64,000 bases of DNA, taken from the NCBI GenBank assembly GCA_903813345.2, contig CAIIXF020000005.1, forward strand, positions 37,077,375 through 37,141,374, in the 5' to 3' direction. This DNA comes from Owenia fusiformis (lineage: Eukaryota; Annelida; Polychaeta; Sabellida; Oweniidae). Under the pieces are notes generated by a model. It was given only the letters and a program-made list of their open reading frames with translations. It did no database searches and was not told the origin of the DNA. Below, piece after piece: positions 1 through 11,600 of the stretch. Every line of letters starts with the position of its first letter. Position 1 is the first letter of the stretch. A program made the translations under genes and the position numbers.

Positions 1-370
1 GATTCGCGACACAACATTGTACCCACCCAAGGTGAAGTAAGTGATGATAAGATGATGAGACGTCGCCCTATATTATATTATAAAAGGTCCAAGTGTCAAG
101 GGGTTAGAATAACCCATACAAATAGAGTTCTTAATTTGCTTGATATATTACAGAGTCTAAATTGTTTCCATTTAATTGAGAGATATGGGCTGTTAGTTTA
201 ACATCATATAGCTATGTCTCACTGGTTTGACACAAGAATTAATTTCCTTTCGTTTATCTTAATGATTCGATAAGACCGTTTGATTCTTTTGCAGGATTAA
301 TCACAACGGACACAAAGAGTTCGACTCCAACATCAATGTCGCTTCGTATACAATGAAACAACTGCAATGA
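1..370 (+). CDS. 3' end of an unidentified gene (two partial coding exons)
   Basis: The window opens inside a coding exon that ends at 36 with the donor GTAAGT. A second exon begins at 295, after a pyrimidine-rich acceptor ending TTTTGCAG. The first exon ends in phase 2 and the second supplies one base, so the joined frame stays open to a TGA at 368-370. The visible C-terminus is about 36 residues and ends ASYTMKQLQ; it is polar, with no membrane segment or known motif. AATAAA signals lie at 392-397 and 410-415, just past the stop, which supports this as a gene end. The family is not recognised; the rest lies to the left of the window. The splice join and poly(A) signals are seen directly, but coding status is inferred. 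Confidence 0.5.
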
Positions 371-2174
371 AGAGTGATGTGTAGAAACTACAATAAATCA
401 TATCGAATCAATAAATTGATTTGAAGACGCTTCTAAATGTATTGCGTAAGTGATTAGAGAAACTCAATGATGACGATATTAAAACAGAAGAAAGTGGGGA
501 CATACGAGACATACTCGTAATCATATGCGTATGCGTAAATGAATTTGTTCCGATCTTTGTTAATTTCCATATTTGATATTTCGATGCCAGTTAAGACTTT
601 CATGAAGAAAAAAGTTGAGGAGAGCTAGGACATTATGAGATACAGACCAAAAGGGTCAGCTATCCGGGCAGATATCAAAGTGGACCATCCATCGTGTTAG
701 ACAAGAATTTTACTTTCCTTGCAGTAGTTTTGACAGATTCGACAGTTTCGAGACGTTCAAAGCAAAGAGGCCTGTCGACGCCAGATACACTGCAACCATT
801 AGTACGAGTAGAAAAACCTGTACAACAGAATTTTTTTCATTATTCATATTTTTATCCATAACTCACGTCGAGTAGAGTATAGATATTACTAGCAAGTGGA
901 TTTAACATTCATAAGTTCTTGTGGTAGCTGATTAAGTTCTCAGATTCACTTGCAGGTTTTCTAGCTAGACAACAGAACCCGGTACATGCTATCGTTCAAT
1001 TCATAATTCCATTACAAACGAATCAACATTTGCAGGTGAGCATTGTCTTCGCACGCGACGTAAGTAGGAGAAATTGTTGATATAAGGACATAGGCCAATG
1101 CAACGAACCTTCCCACCGTATGTCACACAACTGTCACATCATAATGTCATTGCGAGTCATGAAAAATGTTATTTGACAGGTCGCTATCGGGAGGATTTGA
1201 TTACACTATCTTTATAATCTGGCGAGAACGTCATTGAGATTGAAACGAAGAATCTACAGACACGCAATGGAAATGTGACTTCGTTAAGCGGATAACATTA
1301 TTTTTATAGATCACAGATGATACACTACTCAGGCATTTGGTTGCGCGCAAAATAAACAGTCATAGTACAATGTTATTTGCTGCAAAAGTTGAATACGTTT
1401 ATAACAACCAAATCGACAAAAAGAAAGCTCACAAGTGATTGAACCACTGAGGGAGTAAGCTTTAGCCGGCGATTATCATTATTAGAATAATCTAAGTAAG
1501 TAACGTAAGGGTCTGAAACTATCCAGGGCACTGTGGAGTAAAAGACGAGAACATTTGGAATTTTGAATCACTTGGAACCAATGAAGTGTGAACGTAGTTC
1601 ATTATTGAGCCATATATTATAGATCAGTGCATTTCTAAAGAAGATCCAAAAATATAACAGCGTGATTTAAGGATAGCAGGAATCGCTAATGCTGATAATA
1701 CCTGCAATTAATGACGTAAAAGCGGCCGTAAAAGAAATCTATACTCTGATTGTAAAGAATATCGCTGTGGTGAGATAGCCCGGGGTGAGGAGAGATACGG
1801 GTTAAAAGGGCCTAACATCGATCGCTTTTGGAAAGCCAACAGAGACGTAAGATTCATCCTGAGATATTATATAGGAGGGTCGGATTAACTTGTTGGATTA
1901 AACAGTTAGCGATCACATGAAACGATGCGCTTAGTTGAAGAATATCTATTCGGCCGGTGCTCTTTACTCAAGTTTTCAACTCGGTGAGATTAAACAAATT
2001 TTAGCTAATGGTATTTAAAGCAAGACACTTAGCAGACAATCTATTATTATGAAGCTTAATGTGCGCAGAACAAGAATATGTTCAAGTTGAAATCTTCTTA
2101 AGATAAAGTGATGCAAGGCCACAGGGTAAGATAAAAGACGGTAATAAATAAGCATCAGTCTGAACACATTTACA
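371..2174. other. Intergenic region and probable GPCR 5' flank
   Basis: No convincing coding exon was found. Acceptor-like sequences ending TTGCAG occur at about 724, 955 and 1035 on the plus strand. They could belong to untranslated 5' exons of the GPCR that starts at 2175, but no matching donor chain could be fixed. Confidence 0.4.
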
Positions 2175-3449
2175 ATGAATGAAACATCATTCCAGTATGA
2201 TAATATAAAACAACATAAAAATCTTACGTTCAACATTAACGTAAACGCTACTCATAAACCAACATGGACTTCTACAGAAAATGGTAAAATTGCGATTGCA
2301 GTTTGGAAGTATGCATCTCCATGTATATTTGCATTGGGGACTATAGGAAATCTTTTATCCATCGCAGTTCTTCTCAGAAAACGTATGAGGAAGTTTTCCA
2401 CGAGTTTATTTCTGGTTTTGCTCGCACTATCGGATTTAGTGCACTTACATTCGGGACTATTACGTAGCGTTATATCCTATAGTACCAACGCTACGTACGT
2501 AAGCCACGTCGAGGTGACCCAGGCAGGGTGCAAGGTACATTATTTCTTCACGTACTTTTCCGTTCATTACAGCGCTTGGGTGTTGGTAGCCGTTTCAGTG
2601 GAAAGAACTATCGCAGTTTGGATGCCTTTTAGAGTGAAACAACTCTGTAGCCGTAAAAGTTCAGCCATAACATTGTTTATCGTCGGGATATTACTGACGG
2701 CGGCAAATCTGCATTTCTTTTGGACTGCTGGGATAATCCCAGCCCCCAGAAAGCGCAACTCCACGATCTGTAACTTATCGGGGAACCAATATAAAGTATT
2801 TTGGCGTCAGTACTGGCCATGGATTGACGCGACTCTTCGCTCATATCTACCATTCACCTTAATTGTTTTGAGTAACTCTCTGATTATTGCAAAAATATTA
2901 CAGACAAGACGTCAACGTAAACTTTTAACTTCTAGAACATGCAACCATTCCAATGGGATAACGTCAATGACGGCAATGCTCATAGGCATCAGTATAGGTT
3001 ATATCATAACAACCTCTCCAATTTCCGTATTCTTCGCCTATGTGAATTACATTATGTACCACCATGGCAAAATTCCTGATCAGTTTGTAGGATCTTTTCA
3101 GCTGGCGTACGCAGTGTGCATGATGCTACATTACTGCAATAACGCCGTCAATTTCCTCCTGTATTGTGTAACAGGGCCTCGCTTCCGCAAGGAGCTCATC
3201 GTCATGTTCTGTTGCCTGAGGACGAGCACCCTTCAGTACAAAGGCTACTACCTCAAAAAGACAAGTTACGCGTCAAACGTTGACGCTACGAAGACGACGC
3301 GCTACAGTCTAAGTAGCTCGCGTTCAAATGGCGGATCACGCACCAGCAGAGGCAGTGCTAAAAATAACAATTCGAGACAATCTCAATCTAGAAATCAAAC
3401 GTATTTGTCACCCCCATCACCTCGGAACTCTCCCATGACAATCAGGTGA
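2175..3449 (+). CDS. Class A (rhodopsin-like) G protein-coupled receptor, peptide-receptor type
   Basis: A single intronless ORF of 424 residues encodes a seven-helix plasma-membrane receptor. The N-terminus (1-40) has N-glycosylation sites at N2, N16 and N24. Helices lie at about 42-67, 76-98, 119-143, 164-188, 217-243, 264-290 and 305-331. Family marks are GN in TM1 (58-59), LALSD in TM2 (83-87), C119 and C199 for the TM3-ECL2 disulfide, W214 and P226 around TM5, and a TM7 ending NFLLYCVTGPRFRKEL. DRY is replaced by ERT (143-145) and NPxxY by NAVNFLLY. The double Cys at 346-347 is a possible palmitoylation site, followed by a Ser/Arg-rich tail. These features resemble invertebrate FMRFamide- and TRH-receptor-like neuropeptide receptors; the ligand is unknown. 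AATAAA occurs at 4481-4486. The fold is certain, the subfamily is not. Confidence 0.93.
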   Translation: MNETSFQYDNIKQHKNLTFNINVNATHKPTWTSTENGKIAIAVWKYASPCIFALGTIGNLLSIAVLLRKRMRKFSTSLFLVLLALSDLVHLHSGLLRSVISYSTNATYVSHVEVTQAGCKVHYFFTYFSVHYSAWVLVAVSVERTIAVWMPFRVKQLCSRKSSAITLFIVGILLTAANLHFFWTAGIIPAPRKRNSTICNLSGNQYKVFWRQYWPWIDATLRSYLPFTLIVLSNSLIIAKILQTRRQRKLLTSRTCNHSNGITSMTAMLIGISIGYIITTSPISVFFAYVNYIMYHHGKIPDQFVGSFQLAYAVCMMLHYCNNAVNFLLYCVTGPRFRKELIVMFCCLRTSTLQYKGYYLKKTSYASNVDATKTTRYSLSSSRSNGGSRTSRGSAKNNNSRQSQSRNQTYLSPPSPRNSPMTIR

Positions 3450-3849
3450 CATAAATTTGTTTGGAAAATCCATTTTGATGCAGTATGCTTAGGATCACTG
3501 GAGGTCACACCAGTTCGCAAATACAATCAATCATTCGGTCCCATCTACAATCAATCATTATAGTCAAATATTTGATAATGATGTTTTTATTCAGAAGCGT
3601 TTCCAAATGCTGGAACTATCTATTACATTGGCTTTCTAGAGATTTGACATGAGTGTTTTCTTACAATGAAATGCAAGATTCAATAGTGTGGACATTGTCT
3701 CATATATATCAGTGAAATAGTATGATTCTATGCTGATTCTTATCTAAGATTGCCATCAATCCATTTACTGTTGTTGTCAATTTGTTCCAAGAGGGTTAGA
3801 ACTGTAGCTGGCAATCAGACAAATTGAATGTTTGTAGTATCAATTTACG

Positions 3850-4258
3850 TATTTCGTATTCATCGCTCGTAGATGTCATCCCTTTGTTTCCTGTTCAACC
3901 CTCGTAGATGTCATCCCTTTGTTCTGTATTCAAACCTCATAGATGTCATATTTTTGTTTCGTATTAAGCCCTCGTTGATGACCCATGTTATCCCTTTGTT
4001 TCGTATTCAACGTTCCTTGATGTCATCCTTTTGTTTCGTATTCAACCCTCGTAGATGTCATCCTTTTGTTTTGTATTCAAATTTAGTAGATATTTCCCTT
4101 TATTCTGCATCCAACCAAAGTAAACGTCTTCCCCTTGTTCTGCATTCAACACTCATAGATGTCATAATTTTATTTTGTATTCAGCCTTCGTAGATGTCAT
4201 CTTTGTTATCATTCAACCCCCTTAGATGTCATGTTTGTTTTGTATTTAGCCTCAAAGG
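3850..4258 (+). repeat. Minisatellite, about 35-bp unit, roughly 11 degenerate copies
   Basis: A unit of about 35 bp, core TCGTAGATGTCATCC followed by TTTGTTTCGTATTCAACCC, repeats roughly eleven times with substitutions and a few indels. The plus strand has an open frame through the array (3873-4193), but that frame only reflects the repeat and is not a gene. The array lies within 0.4-0.8 kb after the GPCR stop, possibly inside its 3' UTR. Confidence 0.85.
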
Positions 4259-5792
4259 TCTCTGTTTTGCATTGTCAATCGGACAATTCTTACTTCTATA
4301 TCTAAAATTCAACCCTCTTATATCATGTATATGTAGATTTAATTTAATTGGGCAATGCAGTGCTAATGAGGGTCAGTATGGGGAGCAAGATAGAACACAG
4401 TGCATTGTGGTTACGTCGTATGACAATTTATTCAAGTCGTGATGTTACATGTACAATGTTTTAAATGCAGCAAAAATGAAAATAAAACCATTTTGAGGAG
4501 TACAATTGGTGACAACTTTGACTTATGTATAACACAAAATAATGGAAATATTCATATTAAAAGTATATTGACACAACAAATTATATTGGATCATTCATTC
4601 TAGTTCTTTGACACATGTTGTGATGTATGTATGTTGAATAAAAAGTATTTGATGAATGTTCTTTTGGGTGACCCAAATGATCCAAAGGATAATAACACTC
4701 GTCTATATATGGATAATACAAACAATAAAACAATAGGTCTAATGACCAAGTTAAAATGCATTGCGACTTGACAAAAAGTATGCTCTGCTGGACACTGGAC
4801 AGGAAGACAAAGCTGACCAGCTATACTCCTTAAACCAAAAAACAGTTTTTTTTATTAAATCATCTGTGGGAAATAAAGATACATACATACATATACTGGC
4901 AATAGATGGCTCCATGCTATAGCATTGGAGCAAATGTCCATTGGAGGAGAAAGAGTAAAAAGCGAAGTCCGTGACCTATGATTTTCATATTTTTTAAATA
5001 ACTTTTATTATTGAACTTTTAAATGTGCAAAAAATCAAAAAAAAAAATCCTGTCGTTCAATTTTGGATATATTAAAGCCTCTTTATACCCCATTCTCCCA
5101 TTTCTTAACGGGGATTAAAATGTTTTCTAGCTCAAATAAAAAAAGAAGTCAATGACATCAACTTTTTTATTTGATTATAAAGCATAATAATGCATTGGTC
5201 AAATTCTTTATAAAGTTTATCGTAATGATATTTTTAGGTCTCATTACTTTAAAGAGAGAATCAGATCTAGCGAGGAGGCCAACAAAAAATTGTTTCAATT
5301 TTAGAATATTTCTGGCTCATATCATTCCTTGTCATGTCTATTTTCTAAAAATCCCAGAAGTGCACACTTTAATCAATTGGACATGTCGCTTGTAATTTTG
5401 TCACCCCTATAGATCTGATTCTGCCTTTAACATACGGTGGGTTTACGTCTGTAGAAAGTACAGACGTCATATTAAACCAGCGAACAACTGCATGTAGACA
5501 CATGCAAACAGAATGACATATCCTATAAAGTATAGCTCGCTCTTAGATCTGTCGACGGGATATCGAGAGCTGGAGGATTAATTGGTAGATTCTTAAACTC
5601 TATTGTTTTAAATAAATAGCACTGCCATGGTGGATCTACGATTGGGAGTGCAATTTATAAGGAGGAAATCACCAGTGATGAGAGCGGGGGTGATTAATAT
5701 GTGGCAATGTATGGGAATGAGCATGTACTACACGAAGAATCGATTACACTGCTTGCCATAGGCAGAGTAGTTTCTCGACTTCTAAAATTGTG
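4259..5792. other. Non-coding stretch
   Basis: AT-rich sequence with only short ORFs that lack protein character. AATAAA signals at 4481-4486 and near 4636 could end the GPCR transcript. Nothing else is recognised. Confidence 0.4.
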
Positions 5793-8082
5793 ATTCACAC
5801 TACCCTACCACGTGACCACGTTTAAAAGGGAAACAGGGTACAGCTAAGTTGCAAATGGAGGACGTGGGTTTAATTCCATATTTCTGAACGTAAAATACAT
5901 TTTACATTTATTTCTAGTGTTCTACCAGACATAGAATTGATTCATCAAGCAGTTTGTAGAATATTGTTGGCAAAAAACCACTATAGGCAAAGATAGATAA
6001 TAGTGGGCGCAGTGAAGCAAAACTCAATGCAATACACGATACATTTCAGTAAATCTGTCAACGTACAGGGAGCATGTAAGTTTCCCTTCGAAAATGTTAC
6101 ATTGATATGTAACAAAACCCTGGTAAACTGTTATTTAAACTGCGTGTCATCGTGTTATATGTAGATACGTTTTCCAGTATGTTATTCAACTGTACTTTTG
6201 TGAATAAATTGTTTTTCTAAAATCTTAAGATGCAAAAAGTCGTCCCAGTAAATGTATCTTTACTTTGCCGTAAGGCATAACATATTGTGAAACATTTTTC
6301 CTCTTGTCACAAGGAGGATAATGTTTGTTTCGAGGTGTCTTGTGATGAGCGTTTCATGATTAAATGCAAAATCACTGGAGCAGATACCATCCAAAAACAT
6401 CTGACATTCAACACGTCATATAAGACTACATCGATCTGGTTTTGGTTTTTTACAATAATAGAGAAATACGACGTCATATCACCTCTACAGCAAATCGTGA
6501 AGAACAAAATGTCGTGGCATGATGGTATTTTGAAAGAACTATTTTAAATGATCGGTTTTTGAGGACGGTAGTGAATTAGACCATTCGAGGGGTTATATAG
6601 AAAGATTCTTTACATGTAGTTCACGCAATTTTAATTATTCTGAATAGCGGATAGTCATCAATCCTGATAGCCGATAGTCATTTATCACTTACGTGTGATA
6701 AAATTACAATTTCGCTATTTTATTTAAATTTGATACCCTAGTAACACGTATAATCTAGCGTTCTTGTTAATTTAATGACTAAAATGCATATTCGACCTGA
6801 AAGCCCGTGTCTAAATCTACTAAATAATGTTTACTTTATTTGGATTAAATAACAATTGGTGACACCTCAAAGCATCAACAGGCGGCCTTTTAGCATTATT
6901 TTCACTGTTTGCAACGTAAATATACATGAGATCGGGACATAGTATGTCTGTATAATCAGCTTACTTTCTCGCTCCCTGTACTATTGAACAATTTACATTC
7001 CTTGTACCCTGTATTGATCAACTTTTGCAGTTGTGTACCGTGTACTATGACATATCAAATATTTTAAAATTGAAAACGATATTATTTACATTCTTTCTTC
7101 AACTATCATATAACTTGGAACATGGACTTCACTTTTGCACCACTGAAGTTCAGCGAATAGCAATATTGACTCACTCCGAGCACCAAACGTATTAACCTTT
7201 TCACTAACCCCCCTACCACACCAAACTCGTTCTTACCCGTTCTTGCCAGTCCTACGAAAACGTCGTAAAACGGGCTCAATCTGGCTGTGGTCGGGAAATA
7301 TGTCTGAAATAATTAGCTTCTTCGTTCTTAAACAGTCTTCAATACGTCCTTCTCGTTCGCAGTTCGTTCAGGTCGCACCACGTCGGTGTGCAACGTAGTA
7401 GAACGCGTCCCTAAGTCTAGAAGGTCAACATGACCTGATTACAGAACGTAATGGTCGCCATCGAATTTTGAATCGATTCAAAATTCTAAAATCACATTCC
7501 CGTCTGAGAACGATCATAAAGTTCGTAAATAGACCTTAGAAAGTTGCAGCTACGTTCATTCCGTTCGCACACAGTTTTGAAGAACGCAGTGGCAACTTGT
7601 TTGGTGTGATAGCTATATTTTTGCTAACTCGTTCATAAGCAGTGTTAAATACGTTCTCAATCAGTTTAAACCCGTTTGCAATTAGTTCTACCTCGTTCTC
7701 AACACGTCCTCAGACAATTCAACTCGTTGTTAAAACGTCCCTAGTAGGATTGAAGTACGACAGTTCCGTTCGTAGTACGTCCAGCTCGTCGTTAGTACGT
7801 TGTCACTCGTTCTAATTGTAGAACGTGACGACTACGAGAACATTTTGAGCATTGTCTAAGTTCTAGAGGACCTACCCGTTCGAGTACGTTCGATGAAGTT
7901 TGTTAATAGATCCCAAACGGTTCTAGGTCCAGTCCGTTCGTACACAGTTGAAGCCCGTTTTTGAGAACGTAGTGAGAACTAGTTTGGTGTGATAGTAGGG
8001 TAAGCAGTCGATATACTCAAAAGCGACCTGATTGAAAGCCAAAAAATTCGCGCATGCGCTATCGAGGTAGGGTAGTGTGAAT
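5793..8082. mobile_element. Large non-coding element with 17-bp perfect terminal inverted repeats
   Basis: ATTCACACTACCCTACC at 5793-5809 recurs as an exact reverse complement at 8066-8082, enclosing about 2.29 kb. No transposase frame is visible inside. The interior carries a second, related nested inverted-repeat unit (7202-8002). No clear target duplication was seen. It could be a non-autonomous DNA transposon, or two related elements that happen to face each other. Confidence 0.5.
7202..8002. mobile_element. Nested inverted-repeat element rich in GTTC/ACGT motifs
   Basis: The left end (CACTAACCCCCCTACCACAC then CAAACTCGTTC, from 7202) matches imperfectly the reverse complement of the right end (GTTTGGTGTGATAGTAGGG, about 7982-8000). 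The right-end sequence also recurs internally at 7566-7612. The interior is dense in CGTTC, GAACG and ACGT and has no ORF. The CACTA-CCCTACC start resembles the termini of the enclosing 5793-8082 element, which suggests nested members of one family. Confidence 0.5.
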
Positions 8083-8147
8083 GTTATGGTCTCTAGATGT
8101 GAACATTGTCACTGGTTCTATCATAGCTTGGTTAAAACAATGTATAT

Positions 8148-8612
8148 AATGGGTCAGTTTAGCAAGTGTGTATTGCACTTCAGTTTAGGTAATATGTCTA
8201 CAACAGCTCTGTATCAAGTTCAGTTTAGGCATTGCATCTATAATAGTTCATTTTAGCCATTGTATCTCTTACAATTCGGGTTCGGTAATGTGTCAATTAC
8301 AGCTCATTTAAGTTTATGAACAGTGATCATGAATTACAGTTCATTTTAGTTTACGCACAGTGTTCATGAATTACAGTTCATTTTAGTTTACGCACAGTGT
8401 TCATGAATTACAGTTCAATGTTGGCATTGTGTTTGTTACAATTCAGTTAAGGAACTGTGAATATATTACAGTTTACTTTAGGAACCGTGTCTATTACAGT
8501 TTAGTTCATGCATCGTGTTTATTACAGTTCAATTCAGGCACCGTGTCTATTACAGTTCAGTTCAGGCATCGTGTTTATTACGATTCAACTCAGACATCGT
8601 GTCTATTGCTTA
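8148..8612 (+). repeat. Minisatellite, 28-bp unit with a 37-bp variant
   Basis: Degenerate units of 28 bp, type GTGTCTATTACAGTTCAGTT followed by CAGGCATC, make up the array. In the middle is a 37-bp variant (AGTGTTCATGAATTACAGTT then CATTTTAGTTTACGCAC) present twice almost exactly, around 8320-8400. The array starts 66 bp after the right terminus of the 5793-8082 element. Confidence 0.85.
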
Positions 8613-11600
8613 AATTCTTTTCACACATTACAAAATAACTTCTACAAAATCACCCAAAATATATAAAATCACTAAAATGACATTTTTTCAATGAAACTTC
8701 TCACAATGGTCAAGTTGGCAAAGCATCAATTTCAATCTCCTTACCTTGACAACCATACAACAAATGCGCCATTGGTTATAACATTCTACTCATATGGTAT
8801 AAAGATATTACCAATTGTGTCCATTTTAGATTTGATTGAAGAACTTGAATTAGAGGCAATTTTGAAATTACAATATATTAAAAGAGGCTCTGTTGCTTAG
8901 ATGGGAGAATCAATTAGCTGCATTGTTCAGTTTATGACAAAATTGATGTTTAGTGTTACTTTCATGAACACCCATCCTGTAAAATAGCATTTGCAATCTA
9001 GTAGTTTGTATATAGATGAATTAGACAAGGCATTGTTGAGGAAAAATATCCAACAAGATTACTAGTTTGCTCATGAAATTAGGCATACTTTAACTTGAAA
9101 CAATTTGTAACACTCAATTTTTGGGGTTTGGAGATCGAAGTAATAATGATGAAAAACAAGCAATTTTAAAATATTTATGTTTTACCAAAACTTTTAAAGA
9201 TTTTTGTTAGCCTTTATTTTGTCTGTTTTATTCTCAAATAAATTCTATTGTGACATAATCATCATTTACCAATTTTAAAATTAAATATTACTTTAGAGAA
9301 TGTGATTTCTTACTTTAGATTATATTTATATCGCGATTTATATGTATAATAATAATTGATGAAGACGAATAGAGATTATCCTCTATGAGGTTCAGGGTAT
9401 TGGAATTATCCTGAGGCCAATATAATATATCTGGCCGAGGGTCGTAGGTCCCGAGGGAAGATATTTTCTATTGGCCAAAGGCCTTAGGTCCTGAGGGAAG
9501 ATATATTATATTCGCCAAGGGATAATCCTAATAGCATGAACTGACTATAGGATGATCTGTTTATCCCATATCAATCTTTCTTATCTGGTTCACATTGCTC
9601 AATTGGCCAGAGTTAGAAAGAATTCAACCATATGAATGTATTCATGTCTAATTTTGTTTTCTTGGCCTTAGGAGGATTCTTCTGTTTTTTAAGTATTCCT
9701 CCACATATTCTCGAATCATTGATTATTAACATATGTATTAAGTATGCTACTTCCCTCATTGTTAATCATACACAAATGATGATTATGAGTTAGTGGGCAG
9801 GTGTAATATATCTGCCCTCTCAGGCCGGGACATTAGCTATATCTGCCCGCTGATGAAAATATAAGTATTTATAAACCTGCTATATGTATCCGAAACATGT
9901 CCAAGTATGGGACAAATGTATCTACTTTTTTTGATTTCATACACTAAACAGATTTGTTTAGGAATTATTTGAAGTATTTCAAAAACATATACCGTACCAC
10001 TATTGAAGGAATCATTGAAAATACAGCATCTCAGAAACATGTGTAAATTATTTATCATGCAATTATTTAATAAATACTTATAGTACAATAACGTCATTTC
10101 AAAGGGCAATATAGTGAAATATTTCACTATTTTGCCCACAGACGTTATTACTATTATTACCACCATTAATGCCCAGGGCTGAAATAGCAAATTTGAAATA
10201 GAAAATCTTATGCACTGAACGATATCACTTTTCCCGGGAAACATAGCTGGGCGGATAATGTCATTATTGCCTGACTAAAGTCATTAACACCCGACACAAT
10301 ATTGCAAGGTGGTAATAATAGAAATTATACTGTACCTTCCAGAGAATAGCTTTTTTGTTAACTATGAGCCAATGATTGAATGGATGCATTTTATTATAAC
10401 TGCAAAATGATGCTCTATGCAATTCAAACAAAAAATTAATTTTGCCATATTAGAATCAAGTATAATCTTTAATCCATTGGATAGATCATGCATTGCCTGA
10501 TGTTGAGGTATTGATAAAAGAATCAGCAAGTGTCGCTGACAAAATAGATTTTAGTGTTATGTATTAGGCAAAGTATTAGGAAGGGTATAAATGGTCTCCA
10601 ATCTTTCTAGTTTTGAGTATTACGTCTTCTTGCTTTGATTCAAATTATCCTCGGTCACTATTTGTAACCCCTCCCTCCTTCCCCATTTAGGCCATGGATA
10701 TGAAGATGATTTAGAGGTTATGTGAAGGATACTAGGGAAGGGTTAATAGCCAGAGTTATATTAGTTCATTTAAGTTTAATCATAAATGTTATGCAATTCA
10801 CACTAGCATCAAATAGCATACCAAAAGGATTGAACTGTTCATTACTTTTCAATTGCAGTAAACATGGTAAAATGGTTCTAAATATTCTAGGAACAAGTCA
10901 ATGAATAAGTAAGACTTGACTCTTGACAGACTTAAAAGACCGAGGACCCTATAAGACTTAGACTAAAAGTTCATTTGACCATTGATGACCTATGATAGGG
11001 AAGGGTCAGGATAACACTTATATAAAATATTTAAAGTGTCTAATAATGATAATGAACATATTACAATGTTACACAACATTAGTAGATGCTAATTAAATGT
11101 CAATTATTGTTAGTGCAATTTGCATTTTTCATTTGATGCTGCAACAAGCGCACAAGTACCAAAAAGTGCCACGCCCACTTTTCCCTGAAAGCAGCTATGT
11201 GTGACTATATTTGATAAATATTATTGATTTATAGGATCATTATATCAACTTTTAAGTGTTTTAGTGCTAGTATAGACATAATATTACACATTTTGACAAA
11301 GTAGCAGCCATAAAATCCAAACAGATTTTGAAATATTTCACTTTGAGAACAAAGGGACACATTTGGGAGGGGGTCAAATTGAGAATATTTCGAGATATAA
11401 ATACTGTTTCTATGGTAACCATATAAGTTAGAGATTGGAAATTTCTGGCACTTATTAACCATAACATGCCCTACCCAATATAAAACAATGAATATCTGAC
11501 ATGCATTAGTATTCTTTTTATTGGGTGGTATTAAAGTACCCCCATGGTTTTTTGGGGGTAGGGGTATAAATTGGTCTGAGGGCCGTCTGCCACCCCTATA

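Noticed and set aside
3873-4442. Open frames through the 35-bp minisatellite (106 and 82 codons)
   Set aside because: The peptides simply repeat the unit in rotating frames, with no domain or start context.
6287-6547. Overlapping ORFs on both strands
   Set aside because: No start context, motif or splice sites; the length is within chance for this composition.
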